NCBI GenBank assembly: GCA_002730875.1
Contig: PCBI01000015.1
Location: forward strand, 1 to 64,000
DNA from: Spirochaetaceae bacterium
GTDB taxonomy: Bacteria; Spirochaetota; Leptospiria; Leptospirales; Leptonemataceae
Direction of reading: 5' to 3'
Length of the DNA stretch: 64,000 nt
The position numbers were made by a program, and so were the translations under genes. Shown piece after piece: positions 43,271-54,171 of the stretch (position 1 is the first letter of the stretch; the number at the start of each line of letters is the position of its first letter). A model generated the notes under the pieces. That model was not told the origin of the DNA. It worked only from the letters and a program-made list of their open reading frames with translations, and did not search any database.

Positions 43271-43678
43271 CCCACAGGGTTTTTCTCCATATCGAGTCCG
43301 ATTGTGGTTTCGCTGTATGCGAACCCTCTCGGGCTCCAGGTGATACACTCCCATTCCTTTCTGATTCGGGATGAATCGGACAGTTAGGTGACTCTCTTTC
43401 AAAAACCTGGACCAGGACCTGATTCGTATTCGCCGGCAGATTGGCTCTGCGAAAATAGAAGATCATTCATCTGCCAGACTTTGCCCGATCCAAAGCCTGG
43501 ACAAAACCTCTTGACGGAGAGTATCTGCCTGTGAGGCTTTCTGGGTGTGCGTTTTCCCTGAGATCCTAACTGAAACCCTCTCTACTCTAGCCTGGAATAC
43601 CCCAGCATGGCATCCTCTAGCCTGGGATGGCAACGGTTTGCCGTTTACCGAATGGACTGCTTTCCAGGGAGCCATGGG
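43271..43678. other. Gene-free stretch of about 410 bases
   Basis: This lies between the cytochrome and the chemoreceptor fusion. Open frames in it lack signals. A CTAGCCTGG word occurs twice (about 43588 and 43617). No terminator or RNA gene was recognised. Confidence 0.4.
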
Positions 43679-46357
43679 ATGAAGCTGAAACATTATTTCC
43701 TGGCCGGATTCATCGCCCTGGCGGGAATGCTTGTGGACGTGCTCTGGTTTTTCAGACCCGAGTTACTGCTTTCATGGCAATGGCTGGCATGCAAGGGTGT
43801 GGCCATTCTGTCCTTCTTCAGTGTTATAATGTATCTGTTGCGCCGCTTTCGTAGCAATGAGTTGCGAAATACAAGCAGAATGCGAGATCTGCGCACTACC
43901 GCTCAGCGGCTGGAAAGCTACGTAAACAATCTGGCCGAGGATGTTACCATCATCCAGGAAGCAGTGAAGCATCAGATCAATAGCGTCATGGAGGTGCAGG
44001 AGAGCTTATCGGATCTGAACCAGCTCACCCAGAAAGCTGTTGATCAGGTGGGCGATCAAACTGGTTCCACGGAAGAAACCTCCACTGCAATCCAGTCGGT
44101 ATCCGAGACCATCCAGGAAGTGGTGCGAAATGCCGGAGAAACCTCGGAAGCGGCGCGAAGCATGAGCGACCGGGCCGTAAGGGGTGGCGAGTTGATGGAG
44201 AAGAACCGCCAGAACGTCGCATCCATCACGCGTGTATTCAGTAGCATTGAGGATCAGATTCAAAGACTGGGAAAATCCATTGAGCAGGTGGGCGAGATCA
44301 CAAAGGTGATCGACGATATCTCCGAACAGACCAATCTACTTAGTTTGAACGCCGCCATTGAAGCCGCACGGGCCGGGGATGCCGGAAGAGGTTTTGCCGT
44401 GGTTGCCGACGAGGTTAAAAAACTCGCGGAGAAATCCCAGGACTCGACCAGGGCGATTCATGATCTGGTCGCCACCACTCGAAAAGAGATGAACAACCTC
44501 TATTCAGAGGTTCAAAACGCATCCTCCGACGTTACCTCGGCGGTAGACAGCGCAAAAGAAATGGTGAATACACTGGAGGCCATCTCCGAGTCCGTGCATA
44601 CTACCCGGGATAGCATCGAGCATATTGCAGGGGCCATGGGCCATCATGCCAGTACAATGGAAGAGATCACCAGCGCCGTTCACAGCATAGCATCCGGCGG
44701 AGCCACCATCAAAGAGCTCTCGGACGATCAGGCGCGAAGCATTCAGGAGATTATTCAGAAACTGGACAAATCCTATAGATTGTCGCTGGAAGCGTCAGAG
44801 TCGGTGCACAAGGTTTCGGTAAACTCGGAAGAGCTGAAGGATATTGTCCATAAGACTCGCGGCGATGTGATTCGAATTGTGGACCGAAAAAAGAGACGGT
44901 CTCGCAAGAATCGACAGCTGGCCGTAACCATGTTTTCCGGCGACGTGCCGGCTTTGAGTAACTTGAGTCCATCCTTTGATCCGGACTCTTACTCGCTAAA
45001 AAGTCAAATCTACGACAGTCTCATACACAATGACCTGGACGGAAGGATGGTTCCCGGTCTGGCCACTTCCTGGAAGGCTGTGGACGAGCGAACCTACGAG
45101 TTCGAGTTGCGCCGGGGCGTCCGGTTTCACGATGGCAGTCCCTTCGATGCCGAAGATGTTAAGTTTACGATCGATAAGATCCTGGATCCTTCCACCGGTA
45201 GCGGGACCGGCTGGATCATGGCCGGATTGGAATCGGTGGCGGTGGTGAACAAGTACCGAGTGTTGATTCGTAGCCAGGAGCCGGACGGTATGCTTCTCAA
45301 TCGGCTTACCATGTTCGGACTGATAAACTCAAAAAGGTACATCGAAAAAGTGGGTCTGGAAAAGGCCCTAAAGCATCCGGTGGGAACCGGTCCGTTCTAC
45401 TTTGTTCATCACAGGCCCGGCGAAGAGTATCTACTGCGAAGAAACAAGCATTACTGGCGAAAGGGCATCCCCGCCGCCCGGGAATTGCAAATCAAGATCC
45501 TTCCCGAAAGAAGATGGGCAGACCGATTGCTGGCCGGTGAAGTGGATCTCGTTCCCTATCTGTCCGGAAGCAAGGAAAACCTGCTGGCCGGTTCAGACAA
45601 CGTCGAAATACAGAAAAAACTGGTTCTTCAGAGTCCCTGGGTCTTTCTGCGAAACCAGGGACCGCTGGCCGATGTTCGTGTGCGAAAAGCGCTGAACCAT
45701 GCTATTGACCGGAGAGCGCTGATTCAGAGCTCGGAGAACGGCAACGGAGAACCCCTTGCTTCCCTTGGGCTGAAAGGTTCTTTCGGAGCCAACGACGCTC
45801 TAACCCCCTACGAGTATGATTTGCGGCTAGCGCGAAAGCTTATGAACGAAGCCGGTTACTCCGATGGCTTCACTTTAAGGGCCCTGGCTTCAGATGTGGC
45901 GGAGCAGGTGGCGCGAACGGTAAGGGAGCAATTGGCCACCATAAGAGTAGAACTGGAACTTGAAGTAGTGAGTCGCCCGAAATGGGCCGAGCGAGTGGTG
46001 GTGGGCAAAGTCATGGGCAACCCTTACGAAGGAGACATGGCCTTTAATATGGTGGACAATCCTATCTACTCCATGGCTTTCCATGCAGGACTATTTCTTT
46101 CCTCCGCCGGACTTTTTTCTCTACTGAACGATTCCGATTACGATGCCCTTTATCAAGAAACTATGAGGAAATCGAAAAAGGATGAGCATGAGCGGGCCCT
46201 CATGGAGTTGGACAAATACGTACATGAGAATGCGCTGATGCTATTTACCTATCAGCAAATCCGGACCATGGGAGTTAGCAAGGAAATTCAGGTTCCGGGC
46301 ATTCCCACGAACGGCCATGTGGATTTCTTTCTGCTTAGCGATACAAGGTTCAACTAG
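43679..46357 (+). CDS. Chemoreceptor fused to a cytoplasmic family-5 solute-binding domain
   Basis: This 892-residue protein starts at the ATG at 43679 after GGGAG. Residues 6-29 and 33-56 are two membrane helices joined by a loop of about 10 residues, so there is almost no periplasmic part. About 65-410 is a methyl-accepting signalling domain with tip [20 protein letters not shown]. From about 412 to the end is a full-length SBP_bac_5 (OppA/DppA-type) domain: [46 protein letters not shown] and [15 protein letters not shown]. With both helices crossing, the binding domain must be cytoplasmic. It may sense a cytosolic peptide, sugar phosphate or similar ligand, as the SgrR regulator does with the same fold. 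No ABC transporter genes are adjacent. Confidence 0.92.
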   Translation: MKLKHYFLAGFIALAGMLVDVLWFFRPELLLSWQWLACKGVAILSFFSVIMYLLRRFRSNELRNTSRMRDLRTTAQRLESYVNNLAEDVTIIQEAVKHQINSVMEVQESLSDLNQLTQKAVDQVGDQTGSTEETSTAIQSVSETIQEVVRNAGETSEAARSMSDRAVRGGELMEKNRQNVASITRVFSSIEDQIQRLGKSIEQVGEITKVIDDISEQTNLLSLNAAIEAARAGDAGRGFAVVADEVKKLAEKSQDSTRAIHDLVATTRKEMNNLYSEVQNASSDVTSAVDSAKEMVNTLEAISESVHTTRDSIEHIAGAMGHHASTMEEITSAVHSIASGGATIKELSDDQARSIQEIIQKLDKSYRLSLEASESVHKVSVNSEELKDIVHKTRGDVIRIVDRKKRRSRKNRQLAVTMFSGDVPALSNLSPSFDPDSYSLKSQIYDSLIHNDLDGRMVPGLATSWKAVDERTYEFELRRGVRFHDGSPFDAEDVKFTIDKILDPSTGSGTGWIMAGLESVAVVNKYRVLIRSQEPDGMLLNRLTMFGLINSKRYIEKVGLEKALKHPVGTGPFYFVHHRPGEEYLLRRNKHYWRKGIPAARELQIKILPERRWADRLLAGEVDLVPYLSGSKENLLAGSDNVEIQKKLVLQSPWVFLRNQGPLADVRVRKALNHAIDRRALIQSSENGNGEPLASLGLKGSFGANDALTPYEYDLRLARKLMNEAGYSDGFTLRALASDVAEQVARTVREQLATIRVELELEVVSRPKWAERVVVGKVMGNPYEGDMAFNMVDNPIYSMAFHAGLFLSSAGLFSLLNDSDYDALYQETMRKSKKDEHERALMELDKYVHENALMLFTYQQIRTMGVSKEIQVPGIPTNGHVDFFLLSDTRFN

Positions 46358-46464
46358 GTATTCCCGAAAGCACTTTCGCCACCTGGTCTGGCAACCAGTA
46401 ATCGGTCCAGGAAGAGCGGACGAATTCTAGTTTCCATAGAATACGGCCTGAATTCACTTGCGCT

Positions 46465-47238
46465 ATGAGCGGCAAAACGGAAGGAAAGGAACAGGCCCTG
46501 GCTCCAGGTCTGGCGACGGAAGCTGAATCAGACAACGTGAAGCCCGAGGTTGCCGAAAAGCCAGACGGAGCGGCAAAACGAGGAATCAAGGTCTGGCTGG
46601 TGCCGTTTATTGTGGTTAATCTGCAACGGCTATGGGGGCTGACCTGGAAACGAATCGATATCGGAAGGGATTCTTTCAACGAAATCCATAAGAGCGGCAA
46701 GGCCTGGATTTACGGAATCTGGCACACCAACGTTCTTTTTTCCCCGTATTTGAATCGTGGCATGAAAGCCAATGTAATGATAAGCGATTCCAAAGATGGG
46801 GAGATGATCACCAAAGTAGTGCGTAAGTTCGGCAATTTCGCAATTCGAGGAAGCACAAGTAAGGGCGGCATGCGAGCCCTGAAGAACTGCGTGGTAGCTC
46901 TAAAGAAGGGCCAGCCAGCGGCTATTACACCGGACGGGCCCCGCGGCCCCGCGTTTAAAGTACAGAGCGGGATCATCATGGCTGCCATGATGTCCGGAAA
47001 GCCCATCATTCCCTTTCATTACGAAGGCGTAAGGCAATGGATCGCCGAAAAGGCATGGGACAAACACCGAGTGCCCAAACCGTTTACCCGGGTTGTGGTA
47101 TCCTATGGAGAGCCCATCTACATCCCCGGCAAACTCACCGAGCAGGAATTCGAGGACCAAAAGCAGCGGGTGCAAAAGGCCATGGAAGAAAACATAGAGC
47201 GATGTCAGGCCCACATTCGCGCACTGAAAGACAAGTAA
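46465..47238 (+). CDS. DUF374-type lysophospholipid acyltransferase-superfamily protein
   Basis: This 257-residue protein has a charged N-terminal tail (1-45), then a hydrophobic segment (VWLVPFIVVNLQRLWGL). The LPLAT-like core has the HxxxxD-region variant IWHTNVLF, MISDSKDGEMITKVVRKFG, RGSTSKGGMRAL, and the signature AITPDGPRGP. DUF374 members are thought to be membrane-associated acyltransferases in lipid or lipid A metabolism, with TPDGPRGP as the strongest family mark. The acyl donor and acceptor are unknown. Confidence 0.8.
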   Translation: MSGKTEGKEQALAPGLATEAESDNVKPEVAEKPDGAAKRGIKVWLVPFIVVNLQRLWGLTWKRIDIGRDSFNEIHKSGKAWIYGIWHTNVLFSPYLNRGMKANVMISDSKDGEMITKVVRKFGNFAIRGSTSKGGMRALKNCVVALKKGQPAAITPDGPRGPAFKVQSGIIMAAMMSGKPIIPFHYEGVRQWIAEKAWDKHRVPKPFTRVVVSYGEPIYIPGKLTEQEFEDQKQRVQKAMEENIERCQAHIRALKDK

Positions 47239-47298
47239 GGTTCGGCACGCACGAAGGTTGTGTTTCGCGGAGGCAGCCATTTGTCGCCGGTTTTCGCA

Positions 47299-48180
47299 TC
47301 AGCGACGTACCCATTCTTTTTCGTATTCCTGGCTGAATCGGGATAGCTTTTCTTCCAGATTCAGTTTGCCTACGTAGTAGCTTTCCAGCTCGGCCTGTCT
47401 GGCCTCTGCGCGATACCGGTCGGCCCTTAGCTTCGAATAGGGATGGCTCATGAAATACTCATACAGTGGGTTGGCCCGGTCCATACTGGACGGATCCAGA
47501 GCGGCCAATTTGTCAAAGGCATTGGCCATGCCAAAAGGGTTGTAGGCCTCGCGTATCAAGACACCAAATCCGTATCGATCAGCATCCGCTTCCTGGGTTT
47601 TGCTGAACGATGGCCGTAGCATGATGCCCACGGCAATATCGGCGATTTCGCCCAGAGGCCTGGAGTCGATTTTCTGGGCCAGCAACTGGAACCGCACCAT
47701 ATCCATGCAATGCGAAAGCTCCACATGGCCGATTTCATGCCCCAGGATCGACACCAGTTCGGACTCGGTTTCTACCATCGTCAGCAGTCCGCTGGTGACG
47801 AATAGTATCCCGCCGGGCGCCGCGGCCGCGTTGGGAACACTGGAAGGAAGAATGAATACTCGATACTCAAATCCCTTTTCGTTGTTTCGCGTAAGAGCCT
47901 GGACCAGTTCATCCAGATACTTCTGCTCCGGGACGCCTTCTTCGCGGTAGGATGCGTACCTTAGCGCAATGGCTTCTCCCAGTTCCCTTTCGTCCAGATC
48001 ACTTATAGGTAGAACCCTGGTCAAAGCGCGATCGGCGGTCTTTAACGGTTTCCCCATTAACTCGAACAGGGGCGCCGCTGTTGGGGGCAGGTTTTTATCC
48101 GGCTGAAAAAGGCCAATGATGACGGACAATGCAATTCCAGCGATTGCCAGGGCTAATAGAGCGATATTGCGAATGGTCAA
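47299..48180 (-). CDS. M48-family zinc metallopeptidase
   Basis: The open frame begins at 48210, but the TTG at 48180 has AGGAG at the right distance and starts directly with a membrane anchor (IRNIALLALAIAGIALSVII). The catalytic motif HEIGH lies at about residue 148 (SILGHEIGHVELSH) and the third zinc ligand is in EADADRYG. A glycine-rich active-site edge precedes it (AAAAPGGILFVTSGLL). The family (BepA/Oma1-like) does quality control in the periplasm or at the membrane. Topology with one N-terminal anchor suggests a periplasmic protease domain. Confidence 0.85.
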   Translation of the reverse strand: MTIRNIALLALAIAGIALSVIIGLFQPDKNLPPTAAPLFELMGKPLKTADRALTRVLPISDLDERELGEAIALRYASYREEGVPEQKYLDELVQALTRNNEKGFEYRVFILPSSVPNAAAAPGGILFVTSGLLTMVETESELVSILGHEIGHVELSHCMDMVRFQLLAQKIDSRPLGEIADIAVGIMLRPSFSKTQEADADRYGFGVLIREAYNPFGMANAFDKLAALDPSSMDRANPLYEYFMSHPYSKLRADRYRAEARQAELESYYVGKLNLEEKLSRFSQEYEKEWVRR

Positions 48181-48351
48181 TGGTTTGCTCCTGCGAGAAA
48201 TTTGATCCAATTAAATGACAGTCTTTTTACTACGCCCTTTGTTTGCCAGGCCTGCACCGGGCCCTGGCGCAAGCTCGGACTGTGGCCAGGCGGCGGGCTC
48301 TGCATAAAGGCCATTCCTTCAGTGTTAACACAATCCACCGGCTACCATACC

Positions 48352-51300
48352 TTACTGATCTTTTTCGGCGTCGGTCTTAAGCTCTTCGGTGCGAAATCTA
48401 CGATAGATTACGTTCATTAAGATCATGATACCGCCTACGCCCAGAAAAACGAAAGCGCGCATTACGATACTGGACTGGCTCAGATCAAAGAAGATTAGCC
48501 TGATTAAACAAAGAACCATGGCTCCTTGCGCCACATACCTGAAATGGTCCTGATTCAGCTTCAGGCCAACGAAGAAGACCACAAATACCTCGATCATCCA
48601 GAGAAGGGTGAGAAGCGAACTATCGAACGTCCAGAATAGAAACAGGGCCACAGACAGAAACAGCGGATAAAACAGGGCCAGATCCCGTTTGTCCTGGAGT
48701 TTCGCGGTCATGCCTTCCATTCGAGCGCTTAGCCAGTCCAGAGTGCCCGGCTTCTGTCGTGCTGCCAGATAGGTATAATGCAGAATCAAATATCCCAGTT
48801 GGCCCGCTATGGCCAGGATACCGGCCAGCCAGGATTGATCGGCCCAGTAATGCGAGGGGGACGGGCTGGAACTGGAAATGAAGGAAGTATGGATGACCGA
48901 GGTCCAGAAAAAAGCCATGGAATACAGCGAAAGCCGGGCCGGAAGGAAATGCATGAGCCGCGACATGGCGAGCAGTAGAGCGACCAGAACCCAGACCACC
49001 GGAAGCCACAGGTCCATTTCCAGAGCAAAGGCGATGGTCACAAACAGGATGGCCAGTTCCCAGAATCCAGTGGGTATTCGATGCAGGATGCCGGAATCAT
49101 GCTTTTCTGCTACGGGCTGCGAAAGCGCCCAGTAAAGGAATACGCCTATAGCAAAGATCTGAATCAATAAGCGCGCCCGCACCGGCCCTAGAAGGGATTC
49201 GCTCTGTAAGTGGACTATGAAGTGGGATATCAGAAATAAAGCCACAAACATTAGAGCGCCCAGAAAGAGCACCGGATCGGAAAGACGAACCGGTTTAAGC
49301 CAGGCGCGGGATTCCTGGCGGCGAAGCGCCGTGTGGCCCTCCAGCAAAAAGACCGACAGGAGAAGCCAGAGTACACCGGGAAGCAAACTGGAAAGGGGCT
49401 CGGTAAGGACAAAGATCAGTACAGCGAGATGAGCAACAAGCAATCCTACGGATAGTCGACTCTGGATAGCTGCGGCTGCTTCCCTGTTCTTGAAGGTGCA
49501 AAGCAATGTCGCTGCAACCAGCAATGCTAGCAACGGAGCGTCGGTGAATAACTGCAGGGCCGGACCATGATCCATGGCTCGGTAGATGACAAGAGCGTGC
49601 AAAGCCAGTATGGCCGGAAAAAAGCCCGAAACGAGCTGAATCATTCGAGTGGTATGGCGAGCCACCAGTATTGCCAGAGCCAGAGCCGCCACGTAGTACT
49701 CGGCATTTGCCAGGTCCCGAATCAGAAATGCAACCAGCGCCAGGAAGAGTCCTGCGAAGATTCCGGCCGGCGAAAGAGCGCTTCCGGGATCGATACCGAA
49801 CGTAGCGTCCAGTCTGGTATCCAGGGGTTCCTGTGGGGCCTGGTAGGTGTCGAACCAGATATAGATTACGGTTAAGAGCAGACCAATCAATGCGATAGCG
49901 GTCTGATAAATGAGCTTCTCTGGATCTGCCTCGGCGGCTGCAATGGTGAGGATGCTCAGCCAGCAAAATTGCAACAGTCCGGCTCCCAGGTTGCGAAGCA
50001 GGGTTTCCTTTTCCAGACTGGCCGCCACAGAAAAAGCAAAAAGCAGAAATGAGATCACCAGACCGGTGGCCAGCGCATCCCACTGCCATCGTTCCAGGGT
50101 CAGGGCCCCGAATATTGCGATGAAAAGGGCCATTATGGAGTCGGTTCGATAAAGCCAGGTAGTTTCGCTTTTGCGCGCCCTTCGGGCATGAGCGTAGACG
50201 AGAGCGGCGATTATCAGCAGAACGATTGTGTTGTATTTGGATCCGGTAGAGTAGAGGGCGAAGCCGGAAGCCGCAGTAGCCCAGGTAACTATGTGCGAAA
50301 TGAAAGGCCATCGCTCAAAGTTACGAGCCCTGTATCGGGACCGGTAATGAATCAATAGAGCCAGGATACTCACTGCGCCTGTGGATACGAGGCCAATCCA
50401 TCGAATGGCGGGCTCCACGTCCTTTTCCGGGGCGCCGTAATGCATTCCATAAATCAGGCTTGCCAGAAAGAATACGGACACCGCCTGCAAAAGATGGAAC
50501 TCCCATTTTGCGCGATAGGATAGATACGTGCTAAAAACGCTGATGCCGCCCACAATACTGAATAGCAGGGCGCTTTTGGGAAGAATGAGCACAGTCGCTA
50601 CAGCGAGTACCGTATGTATGGATGCGAAAGCCTGCGAAGAAGCCCACCAGCTCAAGGCCAGATTGGCAGCCACTCCCGCCAGAATCACCGCCAGCGCAAG
50701 GTTTTCATCGTGAATCCATTGCATGGCCGGAAACAGGGCCGAACCGAGACAGGCCACCAGAAGCACTGCGCCGGCGCCGCTGCGAAGCCAGTAGGCCACC
50801 GGTTTCCAGTGATTGTGGCGAACCAGAAAAAGGGAAGCGGCAAAGAGGGCGGCGGCTATGCCCAGTACCATTAGAAAACGGGTAAATGGACCCATATTCA
50901 GCGCCGCATAGACGCCCAGAAAGCCCACACCCACTACCAGTATGAGCGTTCCCAGTATTCCCGTCCAATTCTCGGCCAGGGACCTTTCCAGCTTCTTCCA
51001 CCAATCCGGCGTATCCGACTTCTGGACAGCCGGCGTAGCCGTTGATTCCGGGGCAGTAGAGGGATGGCTGGCGCCAACTTTGTTGCGCGGGCCAACCTCG
51101 GGGCGCTGGAGGGGCGAAACGCCGGCGGGTGCAACCGCGCTTTTTGCCACAGGCCCGGCTTGCGCACTGGCCGGAACTGTGCTCGCGGTGGATCCAGGGT
51201 CGGAAATGGCTGCCGTTGTGGTGTCCGTTGCAACCCCCGCAGCAGGTACCGGCCCACGACCAGTGGGCGTCGCTGGGTGTGTTTCAGGAGGCGACTGCGA

Positions 51301-51516
51301 GATACCGGGAACCGGGCTTTTAGCCTGACTATAGCCGGGGGGCTTTGCGAATGCAGCCTGCGATTGCCTGAGGACTTCGGGGGACTGGTTTAGAATTCGT
51401 TCCAGATGGCCAATCCGCCGGGAAAGGCTGGAAACCTTGACCAGAAGATAGATTGGCACTGCCAGAATTCCGAGAGTGAATGCGGTACCCAGGAAAAAGA
51501 TAATTATTTCGATCAT
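48352..51516 (-). CDS. DUF2339 polytopic membrane protein
   Basis: This 1054-residue protein has an N-terminal helix (residues 4-26) and a short coiled region. A long Pro/Ala/Thr-rich linker follows (about 55-165). The C-terminal ~880 residues are nearly all membrane helices, I estimate 26-30. The first helix after the linker is preceded by WWKKLERSLAENWTGILGT, the typical DUF2339 entry. The family has no known function; it may be an envelope transporter or assembly protein. It begins 17 bases after the stop of the serine hydrolase gene upstream and is probably cotranscribed with it. Confidence 0.8.
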   Translation of the reverse strand: MIEIIIFFLGTAFTLGILAVPIYLLVKVSSLSRRIGHLERILNQSPEVLRQSQAAFAKPPGYSQAKSPVPGISQSPPETHPATPTGRGPVPAAGVATDTTTAAISDPGSTASTVPASAQAGPVAKSAVAPAGVSPLQRPEVGPRNKVGASHPSTAPESTATPAVQKSDTPDWWKKLERSLAENWTGILGTLILVVGVGFLGVYAALNMGPFTRFLMVLGIAAALFAASLFLVRHNHWKPVAYWLRSGAGAVLLVACLGSALFPAMQWIHDENLALAVILAGVAANLALSWWASSQAFASIHTVLAVATVLILPKSALLFSIVGGISVFSTYLSYRAKWEFHLLQAVSVFFLASLIYGMHYGAPEKDVEPAIRWIGLVSTGAVSILALLIHYRSRYRARNFERWPFISHIVTWATAASGFALYSTGSKYNTIVLLIIAALVYAHARRARKSETTWLYRTDSIMALFIAIFGALTLERWQWDALATGLVISFLLFAFSVAASLEKETLLRNLGAGLLQFCWLSILTIAAAEADPEKLIYQTAIALIGLLLTVIYIWFDTYQAPQEPLDTRLDATFGIDPGSALSPAGIFAGLFLALVAFLIRDLANAEYYVAALALAILVARHTTRMIQLVSGFFPAILALHALVIYRAMDHGPALQLFTDAPLLALLVAATLLCTFKNREAAAAIQSRLSVGLLVAHLAVLIFVLTEPLSSLLPGVLWLLLSVFLLEGHTALRRQESRAWLKPVRLSDPVLFLGALMFVALFLISHFIVHLQSESLLGPVRARLLIQIFAIGVFLYWALSQPVAEKHDSGILHRIPTGFWELAILFVTIAFALEMDLWLPVVWVLVALLLAMSRLMHFLPARLSLYSMAFFWTSVIHTSFISSSSPSPSHYWADQSWLAGILAIAGQLGYLILHYTYLAARQKPGTLDWLSARMEGMTAKLQDKRDLALFYPLFLSVALFLFWTFDSSLLTLLWMIEVFVVFFVGLKLNQDHFRYVAQGAMVLCLIRLIFFDLSQSSIVMRAFVFLGVGGIMILMNVIYRRFRTEELKTDAEKDQ

Positions 51517-51533
51517 GTCGGCCTTTCGGCCAA

Positions 51534-52679
51534 TCAGGGAAAGGCCGCTTCCAGAATGCTGTCTACCTGCTCATAGAGTTCGTCATTGGAGGAATTGTCC
51601 AGCACTATGACAGTGTAGCCCTCCTCCAGATCGCGAATAAAGTAGGTTCGAAAACCGGTCCAGGAGCCTGTATGCGACACCAGGCCCGATTCGGAGATCT
51701 CCCAGCCGTAACCGTATTCAATCGGATCACCGCCGATCAGTGTTCCGGGCCGCAACGCCGCAGAACCCAGGTCGGATTTCAGTAGCTTTCCGGTCCGTAG
51801 GCCCTGGTCGAACTTCAGCAGGTCTTCAACGGTGGAGCACACATTGCCGTCTCCGTAGACACCGTCCAAAAACTCCAAATCATCGAGTTCGAACGCACCG
51901 TCCTCCTCATAGAAGCCTATGGCTTTCTCCGGCGGCTGGTTTCGGGCGGTGCAGACGGATGTGTTTTTCATCCGTAAGGGCTTGAAAATCTGCTGCTGTA
52001 AGAACTCGGGAAAGCTCTCACCGCTGGCCTTTTCTACAATGTCTGCCAGTACCAGATAACCTGTGTTGCTGTAGCTGTATTCGCTTCCGGGAGCGAACTG
52101 TAGTCCAGGCTGCTCTTCTATCATCATCTCTCGAATATCGCTATTCGTGACGAAATCCTGAATGGGTTCTGGTTGACCACTCTCGTCAAAATATTCATCC
52201 GCAAGCTCTTCATAGTCGGGCAGGCCCGAAGTATGATTCAACAACTGCTCTATGGTGATGCGACTGGCGCCGGAACCGTATTGAGCCAGTTCCGGGATAT
52301 ACTGCACTGCCCGGTCCTGAAGCTTTAGCTTTCCCTGCTCGGCAAGGATCAATACGGCCGTGGCCGTAATTGGCTTCGAAACCGAAGCCAGATTGAAGAT
52401 CGAATCCGGTCGCAGAGGCCTGTTTGTGCGATAATCGGCAATGCCCAGAGCTTTATGATACAGGATCTTTCCGTTCCTGGCCAGGAGCACTACTCCGTTG
52501 AACTCGCCCCGGTCGTGAAGCTCGGAGAACCGTTCAAAGGATCTAATGATTTCGCCATCTTCGGTTTGTGCCTCGATTCGGTCAGACGGACCGCAGGAAA
52601 GAAGAATAGTTACAGTTGCCAGTAGGGCCAGTCGCCGGCTTAGCAAGGCGCTCAATCGGGGTTTGCCAATCCTGATCAT
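51534..52679 (-). CDS. Beta-lactamase-fold serine hydrolase lipoprotein
   Basis: This 381-residue protein has a signal peptide ending ILLSC (Cys29), so it is probably a lipoprotein. The class C beta-lactamase/DD-peptidase (PF00144) motifs are SVSK (nucleophile Ser and Lys), YSN in YSYSNTGYLVLA, and HTG in VSHTGSWTGF. Members include DD-carboxypeptidases, esterases and D-amino acid hydrolases; true beta-lactamase activity cannot be claimed. It is divergent from the AraC regulator at 52796 across a 116-base gap and cotranscribed with the DUF2339 gene. Confidence 0.88.
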   Translation of the reverse strand: MIRIGKPRLSALLSRRLALLATVTILLSCGPSDRIEAQTEDGEIIRSFERFSELHDRGEFNGVVLLARNGKILYHKALGIADYRTNRPLRPDSIFNLASVSKPITATAVLILAEQGKLKLQDRAVQYIPELAQYGSGASRITIEQLLNHTSGLPDYEELADEYFDESGQPEPIQDFVTNSDIREMMIEEQPGLQFAPGSEYSYSNTGYLVLADIVEKASGESFPEFLQQQIFKPLRMKNTSVCTARNQPPEKAIGFYEEDGAFELDDLEFLDGVYGDGNVCSTVEDLLKFDQGLRTGKLLKSDLGSAALRPGTLIGGDPIEYGYGWEISESGLVSHTGSWTGFRTYFIRDLEEGYTVIVLDNSSNDELYEQVDSILEAAFP

Positions 52680-52795
52680 GGCATGAATGGAGATCCGGTT
52701 TTGCAGAAGTCAACTACTTACGGCGAACTCCGCCGATTATTTGTCTCTCCTGGAAAGCTGCTGGATGTGGAAGTCAGGCAATACAAATTGGTGCC

Positions 52796-53905
52796 ATGAG
52801 CGGTTTGCAGCCACTGGACTATTTGCCTGCTTTCGCCTTTCTGGCATTGGTCTTCGCTCTGGGCGAATTGTTTGTGGCCCAGCTTCAGGCTCGCCATATT
52901 GCCCTGTTTTCGATTCTGCTTGGCTTCTCGCTGATCCTGGTTCGTGCCTGGCTCATCCTTACGAAAAGGATGCATCTGGTGGCCCCGTTGTTCGAAACCA
53001 CCCTTCCTGTGCTCTGGTTTCTCGGACCGCTCATCCGGGCCTTCTTGCTTGATCGGGTTCTGGGTCAGACGATTAGATTCGGAAGGTTGGCTCTGCACTT
53101 TATTCCTGCCGCGGTAGCCGTCTTGCTACTGATACCTTCCTGGCTACAGCCCACATCCGTTAAACTTCAGCGAATCGAAAGCCTCTATGCCGGGCAACCG
53201 GAGGGAGTTGGGGCCTACCTATTTCTGGCAGGATTGCTCCATAACATATTCTATATGCTCTGGACTCTCAAGGACCTGTATTCGGAAATCAGTCTGGACA
53301 GTTTGAAGAAGGAATCGGTAGTTCGGGCATCCCTGCTTTTTCCTGCATTGATTGTGATGGGCACTTTCGTGGCCGTAATCGCCCTCCTAACAAAGAATTA
53401 TGACTGGCTTGCGATTTCGATTACGATTGTGGCCTTCAATGCCCCCACGATTTACATCGTGCAACGACGATATCCGCAATTCTTCTACGATCTGGAGCAG
53501 GTAGTCCAAAGAGACAAGGAACGAAATCGATATCAACGGTCCCGGCTGGGCGGCATTAGCCTGGATGAATTGGAAATCCGGTTGAAACGAATCATGGAGG
53601 AGCAGGAAGCCTACAAGGACGAGGACCTTAGCTTGCCGGAACTGGCCTCCAGGCTTGACATCACGGCGCATCAACTCTCCGAATACATTAATCATCATCT
53701 GCGGCAAAACTTTGCCGGGTTGGTAAACCAGTACCGGGTTAAGGCCGCATGTGATCTCTTGCTTTCGCAAAGGGAGCGCACGGTACTCTCTATCGCCTAT
53801 GACGTTGGATTCAATTCCAAATCCACCTTCAACGACGCGTTTCAACGGCATACGGGTCTCAGTCCAGGCCAGTTTCGAAAACAGCAGGGCTCTCGCACGG
53901 ATTAG
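52796..53905 (+). CDS. Membrane-anchored AraC-family regulator
   Basis: This 369-residue protein has about seven hydrophobic helices in residues 8-225 and then a cytoplasmic C-terminal AraC DNA-binding domain (about 265-365). The second helix-turn-helix is marked by VLSIAYDVGFNSKSTFNDAF and HTGLSPGQFRKQ. This architecture is frequent in Leptospira. It may sense an envelope signal through the membrane domain and act on nearby promoters, most obviously the divergent serine hydrolase / DUF2339 operon. Confidence 0.85.
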   Translation: MSGLQPLDYLPAFAFLALVFALGELFVAQLQARHIALFSILLGFSLILVRAWLILTKRMHLVAPLFETTLPVLWFLGPLIRAFLLDRVLGQTIRFGRLALHFIPAAVAVLLLIPSWLQPTSVKLQRIESLYAGQPEGVGAYLFLAGLLHNIFYMLWTLKDLYSEISLDSLKKESVVRASLLFPALIVMGTFVAVIALLTKNYDWLAISITIVAFNAPTIYIVQRRYPQFFYDLEQVVQRDKERNRYQRSRLGGISLDELEIRLKRIMEEQEAYKDEDLSLPELASRLDITAHQLSEYINHHLRQNFAGLVNQYRVKAACDLLLSQRERTVLSIAYDVGFNSKSTFNDAFQRHTGLSPGQFRKQQGSRTD

Positions 53906-54171
53906 ACGTGCTCCAGTGCCGCCTGGAAGGGCGAGAACGGTTGTATAAAACCGGTCCCTTTTTTTGGTCCGATTGTATAGCACCGGACGACCCTTTCCCG
54001 AAAATCTGATATTATCTACCCATGAATCCGAAGGCTGTGTTCCGGACCTGGAGCGTCACCAGGGCCCATCGGAAACGGAATGCCCGGACATAGACCGTCC
54101 GGCGGGCCATTCGGCAGCATCGGATGCCCGCAGCCTGCAAAGTGTCTGTAAGGGCGCGCAAGGGAGTATAT

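Noticed and set aside
49295..50311. Minus-strand frame of 338 codons inside the DUF2339 gene
   Set aside because: It is an out-of-frame overlap of a clear membrane-protein gene, and its Arg/Ser/Gly-rich composition is typical of a shifted frame.
51534..52679. Beta-lactamase antibiotic-resistance gene
   Set aside because: The SxxK, YSN and HTG motifs define a broad hydrolase family; nothing in the sequence shows beta-lactam breakdown.
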